Assembly (NCBI GenBank): GCA_016713725.1
Contig: JADJOO010000008.1
Span: 1 to 64,000 of the forward strand
Reading direction: 5' to 3'
Origin: Pseudomonadota bacterium
GTDB taxonomy: Bacteria > Pseudomonadota > Gammaproteobacteria > Steroidobacterales > Steroidobacteraceae
DNA: 64,000 nt
The notes beneath the pieces are model-generated. The model searched no databases. It saw only the letters and a list, made by a program, of their open reading frames with translations, and had not been told where the DNA came from. Every line of letters begins with the position of its first letter. Within the stretch, counting starts at the first letter, position 1. A program made the translations under genes and the position numbers. Shown here in pieces: positions 54,289 to 63,547 of this stretch.

Positions 54289-56493
54289 ATGCCGAACGGC
54301 ACACTGAGACTTGCGGTATCCGGGGTGCTCGCGTTCGCGACCAGTGTCGCCGGCGCGCAGTCGGCACCTCCGGCGACCGGGACACCCACGGCCGGATCAC
54401 TCCAACTTGAGGAAGTCATAGTCACCGCACGCAAGTACGCGGAGAACATCCAGGAAACGCCGGTCTCGGTGACCGCATTCGACGCCGAAGCGATCGACAA
54501 GATCGGCATGACCGGGATGGCCGACATCGCGCTGCGAACTCCGGGTCTCGCCTATGGGAACTTCGGTGACACGAAGCTCTCGCCCACTTCGCTGCGAGGA
54601 GTGGTTGCCAGTTCCGGCTCGGCCGGTCAGGACCCTGCCGTCGGTGTGTACGTCGACGAAGTTTTCATCGGGCAGGGCGCCGATGCGCCCCTGGACCTGT
54701 ACGACATTGAACGCGTCGAGGTCCTGCGCGGTCCGCAGGGCACGCTCTACGGACGCAACACGATCGGAGGCGTCATCAGCCTTACGACCAAGCGACCGAC
54801 CGACGAGTTCGAAGCATCCACGGAACTGACCTACGGCAACTATGACTACGTGCGCGTGGGCGGGTCGCTCTCCGGTCCACTGATGCCCGACGTTCTGAAA
54901 GGCAAGATTTCAGCCGTCTATAACGATCGCGACGGCACGTCGGACAACGTCTGGCTCGACATCCCCGTGAATGACCAGCATCACTGGACCACCCGCGGCC
55001 AGCTGTTGTTTACGCCGTCCGACACCACGGAATTGCTGGTGACCGCTGACTATTTCGAGATCGACCAGCACCCGCTGGTGTTCGAGACATTGAATTACGA
55101 CGACTCGAAGTTGCTGCCTCAGCTGCTCGATGCCTTCGCGTTGCCACGCAACGCCGATCCATTCGATCGCAAGGTGTACGCCAACGAAGAGTCCGAGGAG
55201 ACGCTAGAGGCCTGGAGCGCCTCAGCCGCGCTTAAGATGAAGTTTGGAAGCGTGGATTTCACCAGCATCACCGCGTACCGCACCCACGAGTATTTCAGCC
55301 GCACGGACACCGACCGATCACCGGTGGACATGGCATACGATGGCGACCCGGAGGATGTCGACACGTTGTCCCAGGAAGTCCGATTTGCGTGGTCGACGGG
55401 TTCGTTTGACTGGCTGGTGGGAGCCTACTATTTCGATCGAAACTCCACGAACCTGAGTTTCATCGAGATCGGAGCGGACCTGGCAGCCGTGTTCCAGGCG
55501 CCCGAGATTGCGGGATCGAAGATCGGATCCGATGCGGAGATGGGCACAACCAGTCTCTCCGGCTTTGCCAGCGCCACGTGGAGAGCGTCGGATCAGCTCG
55601 ATTTCACGCTCGGCGGACGCTACACGTACGAGGAGAAGGACATCGACTACGTGCAGACCGATCCACTTGGACTGCTCGGCGGGTCGTTCAGCGTCAAGGC
55701 GGACGACACGTGGTCGCAGTTCACGCCGAATGCGTCGGCACGTTACCGCTTCTCGCCCGATCTGATGGCCTATGCAACGATCAGTCAGGGGTTCAAAAGC
55801 GGCGGTTTCAACGATGCGCTGGGCGACGCCAATGGGATCGGCTACGACCCTGAGACCGTCTGGAACTACGAGATCGGCCTCAAGAGTGAATTCATGGACC
55901 GTCGCGTGCTGACGAACGTCGCGCTCTACTACATGGACTGGAGCGATATCCAGCTCACCAACGACAACCCGGCGACGCCCATTTTCGATCCAATCATCCT
56001 GAACGCAGGCAAGGCTCACTCCACCGGCATCGAGTTGGAAATCCAGGCCGCAGCGACCGAGAGGCTGACGCTTGGCGCGACACTGTCCGTGCAGGAGGCG
56101 GAATACGACGAGGGCGCGTTGCCGAACGGGCGGCCGCTGAGGCGAATCCCTTTTGCGCCGAGGTACACCAGTGATCTCAACGCTGAGTACCGTATCCCGA
56201 TCGGCAGCGGCGAGTTGTCGCTGCTCGGCGAGGTGGTCCTGCGCGGCAATTCGTACCTCACCCAGGACAACCAGGCGGATGGGCGCGTCGACGACTACGC
56301 GTTTTACAACGCACGGCTCAACTACTCTTCCGGGTCCGGTCGCTGGAACGTCACGCTGTGGGGCAAGAACCTGTCGGACGAGGACGTGAAGCAACGGCTG
56401 TTCGACCTGGCGAGCCAGGAACTGGTCGGGCAGAAGTTCATCGCGTTGGCGGATCCACGCACCTACGGCGTCACGCTGCGGATGAGCTTCTAG
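54289..56493 (+). CDS. TonB-dependent outer-membrane receptor
   Basis: Intact, 734 residues from ATG 54289. The frame is open upstream into maoC, but that part is unrelated. Signal peptide MPNGTLRLAVSGVLAFATSVAGAQ, TonB box/plug LEEVIVTARKYAENIQETPVSVTAFDAEAIDKIG, TSLRGVVASS, LYDIERVEVLRGPQGTLYGRNTIGGVISLTTKRP, then a beta barrel with YATISQGFKSGGFNDAL and LKSEFMDRRVLTNVALYYMDWSDIQL, ending in DPRTYGVTLRMSF (terminal Phe). It imports the substrate of the downstream pathway. First gene of the operon 54.3-61.6 kb. Confidence 0.94.
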   Translation: MPNGTLRLAVSGVLAFATSVAGAQSAPPATGTPTAGSLQLEEVIVTARKYAENIQETPVSVTAFDAEAIDKIGMTGMADIALRTPGLAYGNFGDTKLSPTSLRGVVASSGSAGQDPAVGVYVDEVFIGQGADAPLDLYDIERVEVLRGPQGTLYGRNTIGGVISLTTKRPTDEFEASTELTYGNYDYVRVGGSLSGPLMPDVLKGKISAVYNDRDGTSDNVWLDIPVNDQHHWTTRGQLLFTPSDTTELLVTADYFEIDQHPLVFETLNYDDSKLLPQLLDAFALPRNADPFDRKVYANEESEETLEAWSASAALKMKFGSVDFTSITAYRTHEYFSRTDTDRSPVDMAYDGDPEDVDTLSQEVRFAWSTGSFDWLVGAYYFDRNSTNLSFIEIGADLAAVFQAPEIAGSKIGSDAEMGTTSLSGFASATWRASDQLDFTLGGRYTYEEKDIDYVQTDPLGLLGGSFSVKADDTWSQFTPNASARYRFSPDLMAYATISQGFKSGGFNDALGDANGIGYDPETVWNYEIGLKSEFMDRRVLTNVALYYMDWSDIQLTNDNPATPIFDPIILNAGKAHSTGIELEIQAAATERLTLGATLSVQEAEYDEGALPNGRPLRRIPFAPRYTSDLNAEYRIPIGSGELSLLGEVVLRGNSYLTQDNQADGRVDDYAFYNARLNYSSGSGRWNVTLWGKNLSDEDVKQRLFDLASQELVGQKFIALADPRTYGVTLRMSF

Positions 56494-56558
56494 CGCCGCG
56501 CGCCTGGTTCGAAGACGGCTCGGTACAGCCTGGCTACAAACGCGGGGAACTCGAATCG

Positions 56559-57938
56559 ATGCGCACCACGTTCCGCTCGCTTCTGGCCCTTCTGGCCTGC
56601 ATGACATCGTTGGCGTCCGCGTACGCCGACGATTCGAAGGTAGCTGCGGCACGTGCCGGCATCGATGCGTTGGTGAATCGTCTGGCCGGGGACGGCACGG
56701 CACCAGTCCGAAATGCAATCGTGCAGGTCAGCGTGCCGAGCATGCAGTTCGAGCATACCGCTGTGGCAGGTATCGCGCGCGCGGACAGCAGGGAACCGAT
56801 GACCGCGGAGCGACCGTTCTACATCGCCAGCATCACCAAGTCGATCGTGGCTGTTCGTATTCTGCAGTTGGTCGAGGCAGGCAAGTTGTCGCTCGATACG
56901 ACGATCGCACAGACGGGCATCCTGCCCACGGACGCGCTGGCCCGGTTGCAGGTATACGAGGGGCACAGCTACGGCGGAGAAATCACCGTCCGGCAATTGC
57001 TCCAGCATCGAACGGGCTTGCGAGACATGTTGCTCGACGATCGGCACCATCTTTCCGATGAATTCGAATCGGGCACCGCACCGGGTTCGCTTGGCGGCAT
57101 CTGGTCGAGCCAACTGGCGCGCTACGTCGAGTGCCGACGACAAGCCGGGACCTGCTCGACCGATGAAACAGCCAGGTTGTATCCCGGTCATCGCTGGGTT
57201 GCCTGGAATGCCACGGCGTGGCAACGCGATCCGAAGAACCGCGAAGCCGGGCTGATAAATTTCTTCTTGTCCGAGATGGACAATGCCGGGCTGTTCCCGC
57301 CCGGGCAGGCCTTTCATTACGCCGATACGAATTACATCCTGCTCGGAATGCTGATCGAGCAGATTACCGGCCGCAACCTGCACGCCGAGCTCCGCGACTC
57401 GATCTTTGCGCCGCTCGGCATGCAGCGCACCTACCTGAGCTATGCGCCGGACCCGGATGCTCATCCCCGCGACCTGCCGCCGGCGGATTTCTGGGTCGGC
57501 GACATTCCAGCGATTTCAAGCGGGCTCGATATCTCCTTCGACTGGGCTGGTGGCGGTGTCGTGACGACCGCGGCCGATCTCAATCGTTTCCTCCGCGGCC
57601 TTCAATACGGAAAGGTGTTTCGCGATAACGCGTCCCGTGATGCGATGCTCCAATGCGTCGACACGCCCGTTAGTCACGGGCGCCACGGGGGCTACGGCCT
57701 CGGGATACGCTGCCTGGAGACGGATTTCGGCTCGATGTGGGGACACATGGGCGCGTGGGGGTCGGCAATGCTCCTCTTTCCGCAACAAGACGTTGCCATC
57801 ACCGGCACCGTGAACCGCCTGTTCGACAATGAGGCCATGCAGAGCCTGGTATTCGGCTCCATGACCGAGCTGCAAGCCGCCGGGTTGTTGCGGGAACCGG
57901 AAAAGCGCGCCGAAGCCGCCGGCGCGGCAGGCCGGTGA
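56559..57938 (+). CDS. Exported serine hydrolase, class C beta-lactamase family (second copy)
   Basis: Intact, 459 residues from ATG 56559. Signal peptide (FRSLLALLACMTSLASAYA). SxxK in IASITKSIVAVRILQLVEAGKLSL, YxN-type motif in HYADTNYILLGMLIEQITGRNLH, HxG-type in GSMWGHMGAWGSAMLLFPQ. It differs strongly in sequence from the hydrolase at 48367 but shares the family and length. The stop overlaps the MFS start (GTGA). Probably cleaves an ester or amide in the periplasm before uptake. Confidence 0.88.
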   Translation: MRTTFRSLLALLACMTSLASAYADDSKVAAARAGIDALVNRLAGDGTAPVRNAIVQVSVPSMQFEHTAVAGIARADSREPMTAERPFYIASITKSIVAVRILQLVEAGKLSLDTTIAQTGILPTDALARLQVYEGHSYGGEITVRQLLQHRTGLRDMLLDDRHHLSDEFESGTAPGSLGGIWSSQLARYVECRRQAGTCSTDETARLYPGHRWVAWNATAWQRDPKNREAGLINFFLSEMDNAGLFPPGQAFHYADTNYILLGMLIEQITGRNLHAELRDSIFAPLGMQRTYLSYAPDPDAHPRDLPPADFWVGDIPAISSGLDISFDWAGGGVVTTAADLNRFLRGLQYGKVFRDNASRDAMLQCVDTPVSHGRHGGYGLGIRCLETDFGSMWGHMGAWGSAMLLFPQQDVAITGTVNRLFDNEAMQSLVFGSMTELQAAGLLREPEKRAEAAGAAGR

Positions 57939-59299
57939 CAACGCCCGCCGTTGCGGAAGTTCGCACGCATCGACTGAGTCGCCGGGTCTTGCTTGCCTAC
58001 GGGATCGGTTCGCTCGGCACCGGCATCTATTCGAGCACGCCTGGCGTACTGCTGCTGTTCTTCATGACAGATACGCTGGGGATTCCGGCATCGCTAGCTG
58101 CCCTCGGTGTCGCCCTGCCAAAGTTCTGGGACATGTTCGCCGACCCCGTCGTGGGTGGGCTGTCGGATCGAACGCGCAGCCGATGGGGCCGCCGCCGACC
58201 GTGGCTGCTGGGTGGCAGCCTGCTGATGTTCGTCAGCTATATCTTTCTCTTTACGGTGCCGCGCTTCGAGAGCATGTACGCAAGCTTCCTTTACGTGACG
58301 GGAATGTTTGCGCTGAGCGTGACCGCGTACGCGATCTTTGCAGTGCCGTACACGGCCATGGCTTCGGAGATGAGCGATTCGAGCCAGGAGCGCGTTCGCA
58401 TCATGGCGTATCGCATGACGCTGGTGTTACTCGGCATCCTGGCAGGATCCGCACTGGCGCCCATGCTGGTCGGCGCGCTGGGCGGCGGGCGCCACGGTTA
58501 TGCGGGCATGTCGATCGTGGTCGGCTCGGTAGCTGCCGGCGCCATGCTGCTCGCGTTCTTTTCCACGCGCGGGGTGCAACTGCACGAGCAACCCGTACTT
58601 CATGTCACCTGGCGCGAACAGGCACGACTCGTGCTGCGCAACCACCAGTTCCTTTACCTGTTGAGCGTGTACCTCGTGCAATTGCTTGCACTGGGCACCA
58701 TGACCGCGGCCGCGCCGTTTTTCGCGGTGCACGTGCTTGGACAGGACGAGCGGTTGATCGGCAAGATCTTCCTCGTGTTGCTCGGTGTGGGAGTGATCTC
58801 GATGCCATTCTGGTCAGCGATGGCCCGGCGCCATGGCAAGAAGCGCGCATACATTGCAGCGAGCCTGCTCTATGCGGCAGCGAGTCTTTGCCTGCTTGCT
58901 GTCCGGCCAGGTGGCAACCCATTGTTGCTGTATGTGCCGATAGCCTTCATGGGGCTCGCCTTTGGTGGCCAGCAAATGCTGCCATTTGCAATGCTCACCG
59001 ACGTGATCAACGCAGACGCGCACGCCTCGGGTATACGTCGCGAGGGCTTGCTGTCGGGCCTTTGGGTGGCGAGCGAGAAGGCCGGCCTCGCAATTGGACC
59101 GCTGGTGGCCGGGCTCACCCTCGACGCAACCGGGTTCATGGAAAGCACCGGCGCCTCGGTCGTGCAATCGACGAGCGCTCAGGACGGAATCCGCATGGCG
59201 TACGCGCTTATTCCTGCAGCGGTGATCGTACTGAGCCTGGCATTGTTGCGCAATTATCGCTCGGACGGCGAACAGCTCGTGCAGGTGGCGGTGTCATGA
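57935..59299 (+). CDS. MFS transporter of the GPH (MelB-like) type
   Basis: Intact, 454 residues, GTG start 57935 in the overlap with the hydrolase. LLAYGIGSLGTGIYSSTPGVLLLFFMTDTLG and the GPH signature in LPKFWDMFADPVVGGLSDRTRSRWGRRRPWLLGGSLLMF (cation-site Asp in WDMFADP) point to a cation symporter of the GPH family. The second half has GGQQMLPFAMLTDVINADAHASGIRREGLLSGLWVASEKAGLAIG. Such carriers take up glycosides or other polar compounds into the cytoplasm. The ligase start overlaps its stop (ATGA). Confidence 0.88.
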   Translation: MTTPAVAEVRTHRLSRRVLLAYGIGSLGTGIYSSTPGVLLLFFMTDTLGIPASLAALGVALPKFWDMFADPVVGGLSDRTRSRWGRRRPWLLGGSLLMFVSYIFLFTVPRFESMYASFLYVTGMFALSVTAYAIFAVPYTAMASEMSDSSQERVRIMAYRMTLVLLGILAGSALAPMLVGALGGGRHGYAGMSIVVGSVAAGAMLLAFFSTRGVQLHEQPVLHVTWREQARLVLRNHQFLYLLSVYLVQLLALGTMTAAAPFFAVHVLGQDERLIGKIFLVLLGVGVISMPFWSAMARRHGKKRAYIAASLLYAAASLCLLAVRPGGNPLLLYVPIAFMGLAFGGQQMLPFAMLTDVINADAHASGIRREGLLSGLWVASEKAGLAIGPLVAGLTLDATGFMESTGASVVQSTSAQDGIRMAYALIPAAVIVLSLALLRNYRSDGEQLVQVAVS

Positions 59300-60909
59300 A
59301 TCCAGGAACGGGCATCGACGCGAAGCTGCCGCCACTGCTGGATCGGATCAGCGACTACGTCGTGCATTACGCCGAACGAACGCCCGGCTCCGAGGCCTTG
59401 GTGCTGGATGACCGTCGTGTGACCTACGACGAACTGCGCAAGCGGGTTGACAACGTTGCGCGTGCACTCGTTTCTGCTGGCGTTGCCAAAGGCGATCGCG
59501 TGGCAACGCTGGCGACGCCACACCCGGACTTCTGGACGATCTTCCTCGCGACCGCGTCCATCGGCGGGATCTGGGTCGGGCTCAATCCTCGCTACCAGCT
59601 CGAGGAGTACTGCTACGTCGTTGGTGACTGTGAACCTGTGTTGCTGCTGACGCGAACGCGGATCGGCGACCGCAATTTCGCGGCGGACATCGCGACCTTG
59701 CGGGCGGAGTCGACAACGCTACGCCAGGTCATTGTGCTTGGTGACGACCCGCTGCTTGAGGACTCGGTGTCGATGGCGGATTTCCTGGCAGCCGGTCAAG
59801 CGGTGACAGACGCAGACCTCGCGAGCCTCCGTGGCGACGTTTCCTCCAGCGATCCCGCGCTCATCGTCTATACGTCGGGCAGCACAGGGCGTCCCAAGGG
59901 CGCGCTATTGCCGCATCGCGGTCTCGTACCGTGCTGCCGCAACCAAATGCGCTACTGGCGGGCGGATCCCGTTCGAGTGCTGAACTTCCTGCCAATCAAC
60001 CACATCGGCTGCGTCGGTGACATTTCATCCTGGACGCTTGTCGCCGGTGGCTGCATTGTCTTCCTTGAGAAATTCGATCCGGCACGTTCGATGGAGCTCA
60101 CTGCCAGTGAGGGATGCACCGTCTGGGGCGGCGTCCCGACCACCATCATCATGTGCATGGCGCTGCCCAATTTCGAGCGCTTCGACCTGTCGTCCCTGCA
60201 ACTGATCCTTTGGAGCGGTGCGGCCGCACCGGTCGAGCTCGTGCGCCGGCTGCGCAGAATTGTTCCGATGCTGTCGAACTCGTACGGCCTGACCGAGACG
60301 GTCGGCTCGGTGACCTTCGCTGGCCCTTGTGACGACGTGGAACTGCTCACCGAATCGGTTGGGTTCCCAGTGCCCGATTACGAGTTTCGGATCACCGGCA
60401 CTGACGGAGCGCCGGTTGCAAAGGGCGAGGCGGGCGAGATCTGCGTCCGCGGCGATTTCATCATGCGGGGCTATTGGCGGCGACCGAAGGAAACCGCGGA
60501 GACGATCGATGCCGGCGGCTGGCTGCATACGGGTGACTTGGCCGTCGAGCGGCCCGACGGCTCGATTCGACTGGTGGGTCGGCTCAAGGAAATGTTCAAG
60601 TCGGGCGGTTACAACGTCTACCCGCGAGAGATCGAGCAGGTGCTCGAAAGCTGTCCCGGGGTTGCTATGGCCGCCGTCGTCGGCGTGCCCGACCCCGTGT
60701 TCAATGAAGTGGGCCATGCGTTTGTATTACGTAGCGCGGGTGCGTCGATCTCGTCGACTGAACTCGAGGCGGCGTGTCGGGCTGAACTCGCCAACTACAA
60801 GATTCCGAAGCACTTCGTCATCGAGGACGAGTTGCCGCTGCTGCCGATCGGCAAACTGGATAAGCGGCGGCTCAAGGAAATCGCGACTGAGCTTGCAGTA
60901 TCCGCCTGA
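59296..60909 (+). CDS. AMP-forming acyl-CoA synthetase
   Basis: Intact, 537 residues. ANL superfamily motifs: A3 LIVYTSGSTGRPKGALLPH, A5 SNSYGLTETVGSV, A7/A8 GGWLHTGDLAVERPDGSIRLVGRLKEMFKSGGYNVYPREIE, and the catalytic Lys in LLPIGKLDKRRLKEI. It adenylates a carboxylic acid and makes the CoA ester in the cytoplasm. Stands after the MFS carrier and before enoyl-CoA hydratase, so it activates the imported acid. The acid is not identifiable. Confidence 0.93.
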   Translation: MNPGTGIDAKLPPLLDRISDYVVHYAERTPGSEALVLDDRRVTYDELRKRVDNVARALVSAGVAKGDRVATLATPHPDFWTIFLATASIGGIWVGLNPRYQLEEYCYVVGDCEPVLLLTRTRIGDRNFAADIATLRAESTTLRQVIVLGDDPLLEDSVSMADFLAAGQAVTDADLASLRGDVSSSDPALIVYTSGSTGRPKGALLPHRGLVPCCRNQMRYWRADPVRVLNFLPINHIGCVGDISSWTLVAGGCIVFLEKFDPARSMELTASEGCTVWGGVPTTIIMCMALPNFERFDLSSLQLILWSGAAAPVELVRRLRRIVPMLSNSYGLTETVGSVTFAGPCDDVELLTESVGFPVPDYEFRITGTDGAPVAKGEAGEICVRGDFIMRGYWRRPKETAETIDAGGWLHTGDLAVERPDGSIRLVGRLKEMFKSGGYNVYPREIEQVLESCPGVAMAAVVGVPDPVFNEVGHAFVLRSAGASISSTELEAACRAELANYKIPKHFVIEDELPLLPIGKLDKRRLKEIATELAVSA

Positions 60910-60926
60910 CCGATAGGACGACAAGC

Positions 60927-61646
60927 ATGAGCGACATTCAACTGGATGTGTGCGATGGAATTGCCGTTGCGACTTTCAATCGGCCAGAACGACTCAACGC
61001 ATTTCGTCGCAAGACCTACGTTGAATTGCTCGACATCGTAACCCGACTCGATCGCGAGCCAGCTTGGAACGCCTTGGTCGTTACAGGTGCGGGGCGCGCC
61101 TTTTGCGCGGGCCAGGATCTTGATGAGGCAACCGAGCGCAGAAAGGATTCCGCCGAACTGGCTGACTTGATCGGAAGACTGCAGGACATCACGCGCGCAC
61201 TGGAGTCCACGGCGAAGCCGACCGTATCGGCCATAAATGGTCCAGCCATCGGCTTTGGACTGGAATGCACGCTCGCGCTGGACTTGCGTTTCGCGAGCGC
61301 GTCCGCGTACTTCATGCTGCCCGAACTCGCGATCGGCTTGTTCCACACCAATGGCACCTATCATTACCTTTGGCAGCTGGTGGGTCGGGGACTCGCTGCG
61401 GACATGATCCTCACCGGACGCCGTGTCGAGGAGGAGGCGTTGCGTGCCGGGCTCGTGACTCGCCTCGTGTCGACAGAGGACTTGCTGCCGCATGCCGTCG
61501 AAGCAGCCGCACAACTAGCCGCACTCGACGCGACGGCGTTTCGGTTTGCAAGACGGGGTTTGCGGACGATGAGCCACCGTACGGTCGAGGAGGACCTGCA
61601 GTTTGAGACGCAAGCCTGCCTGAGTCTCCTGACTCGAGAAATTTGA
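60927..61646 (+). CDS. Enoyl-CoA hydratase/isomerase
   Basis: Intact, 239 residues, crotonase fold. IAVATFNRPERLNAFRRKTYVELL, first oxyanion NH in GAGRAFCAGQDLDEA, second in SAINGPAIGFGLECTLALDLRFAS, then ELAIGLFHTNGTYHYLWQLVGRGLAADMILTGRRVEEEALRAGLVTRLV. At the usual catalytic Glu positions of hydratase the sequence differs (PELAIGLF has Glu), so hydratase or isomerase cannot be separated. It is 17 bp after the ligase gene and the last gene of the operon; convergent with the amidohydrolase. Confidence 0.9.
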   Translation: MSDIQLDVCDGIAVATFNRPERLNAFRRKTYVELLDIVTRLDREPAWNALVVTGAGRAFCAGQDLDEATERRKDSAELADLIGRLQDITRALESTAKPTVSAINGPAIGFGLECTLALDLRFASASAYFMLPELAIGLFHTNGTYHYLWQLVGRGLAADMILTGRRVEEEALRAGLVTRLVSTEDLLPHAVEAAAQLAALDATAFRFARRGLRTMSHRTVEEDLQFETQACLSLLTREI

Positions 61647-61692
61647 TGATGATGCGCCGTCTCGGCTTGGTCGCGATACCCGACGGTCGCCG

Positions 61693-63428
61693 CTAGAGTT
61701 CTTCCGGGTCGCCGTGCACCCGGTGCCTTCGAACAGGGTGAGCAGCACCTTGGTGTCGGAGATCGCGCGCGGGTCGATCGCAAACAGGTTCTGGTCGAGC
61801 ACCGCGAGGTCGGCACGCTTGCCAACCTCGATGGACCCAACCTCACCCTCCATGCCATTGACGTAGGCCGCATTGATCGTGAACGCGGCGATCGCGGCGG
61901 GCAACGGCAGCCGTTGATCGGGCAGGAAAACGGCGCCGTCCGGCGTGGCCGAATCGGCGCGCCGCACGGCTACCTCGATCTGCTCGAACGGATTGGCCGA
62001 CGACACCGACCAGTCGCTGCCGAAGGCGACCATGCCGCCGCTCGCGTGCATGCTGCCGATCGGGTACATGTGTGCCGCGCGCTTCTCGCCGATGAACGGG
62101 ATGGTGAGCTCGGTGATGTACGGGTCGGGATAGGCCCACAGCGGCTGGAAATTGGCGATCACGCCCAGCGCCCGGAACCGCGGCAGGTCCGCCGGATCGA
62201 TCAACTGCAGGTGCGAGATGTGGTGACGGAGCCCCGAGGCGCCGTTGCGTTCGCCCGCGGCCTGCACCGCGTCGAGGCACTGGCGGATCGCTGCGTCGCC
62301 GATCGCGTGGAAGTGCACCTGGAAGCCCTTTGCATCCAGCGCGGACACGGCCGCATTCAGCGCTGCGGGCTGCAGCATCGGGATGCCCCGCGGCGAGCCA
62401 GCGACCAGGTACGGCTCGAGCATCGCGGCCGTGTAGTTCTCCATGACGCCGTCCTGCATGATCTTGACCGACGTCGCGTGCACGTGTCCGTTCGTGAACT
62501 GCTTGCGGCGCTGCTCCATGCCCGCGATCTGTTCCACGCCTTTTTCCCGCTCCCACCATTGGGCGAGTACAGCGTGGACGGTCAGCTCGCGCGCTGCGTC
62601 GAGCGCCGCGTACGTTTCGAGTTCGGCGGGCGAGACGATGGCGTCCTGGAACCCGGTGATGCCGTAGGCGTTCAGCATCTCGACGGAGTAGCGCAGGGCG
62701 TCCATGCGTTGAGCCGGTGTCGCCGGCGGCACGTGCCTGTCGACCAGCCCAATGGCCCCTTCCTGCAGGCTCCCGACCAGTTCGCCGGTCCGCGGATCGC
62801 GGTCGATGCGTCCGTCGGACGGGTCGGGCGTGTCGCGCGTGATCCCGGCAAGGGCGAGCGCCTTGCTGTTCGCCCAGCCGGTGTGGCCGTCGCTGCTGTA
62901 GAGCAGCACAGGCCGGTCGGGCGCCACCGCGTCGAGGAGCGTGCGCGACGGCATCGCGCCCGGCCCGAACGCGGACATCAGCCAGCCGCCGCCCACGATC
63001 CACGCTTCGTCTGGCCGCTCGGCCGCACACGCCTTGACCGCCGCGACGTACTGGTCGGCCGTCAGCTTGTCGGTGAGGTCGCAGCCGAGCGCCTGGATGC
63101 CGCTGCTGATCGGGTGGATGTGCGCGTCGTGCATGCCGGGCAGCACCATGCGCCCGCGCAGGTCGACGACACGAGTCTTCGGCCCGACCAGCACGCCAAG
63201 ACCGGCATTGCGACCGACGTAGACGATGCGCCCGTCGCGCACGGCGACCGCCTCGGCCCAGCCACGGGCCGCGTCGACCGTGTAGATGGCGCCGTTGCGC
63301 AGCACCAGGTCGGCGGGCGCGCCGGCGGCTCGGCCCGACTGCGCAAACGCGTCGGTGGTAATCAGTGCCAGGCCGGCGGCCAGCAGTCGCAGCGCGACTG
63401 AAACCGGTCGAAGCAGGATCTTTTTCAT
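61693..63428 (-). CDS. Exported amidohydrolase, YtcJ-like, one 3' frameshift
   Basis: ATG 63428, signal peptide (LLRPVSVALRLLAAGLALITTDAFA). Metal-dependent hydrolase of the amidohydrolase superfamily: LVLRNGAIYTVDAARGWAEAVAVRDGRIVYVG, metal ligands HDAHIHP, later QVHFHAIGDAAIRQCLDA, ISHLQLIDP and FGSDWSVSSANPF, end VGSIEVGKRADLAVLDQNLF. A break near 61718 (GGTGC) turns LFEGT into VHGDPEEL and a stop at 61693, the usual family end; unshifted the frame runs into the enoyl-CoA hydratase gene. About 578 codons. The YtcJ group cleaves amides or related bonds; substrate unknown. Confidence 0.87.
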
Positions 63429-63547
63429 AGCGCTCCCACCGGGCGAGTCTGGCAATGCGTTCAGATATTGTCGCCTGGCGCGTCGCAAGTCGAGCCCTTG
63501 TCCCTGATCGCTCCTCGCGCAGGACGCGACGAGGTTTGCCATGTCGG

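Noticed and set aside
53587..56493. 968-codon frame seeming to fuse MaoC and TonB receptor
   Set aside because: The MaoC frame breaks near 53937 and ends at 54121 in another frame; the TonB receptor has its own operator, start and signal peptide at 54289.
58183..60909. 908-codon plus-strand frame seeming to fuse MFS and ligase
   Set aside because: The first part is a wrong-frame reading of the GPH transporter. The ligase has its own ATG at 59296 in an ATGA overlap.
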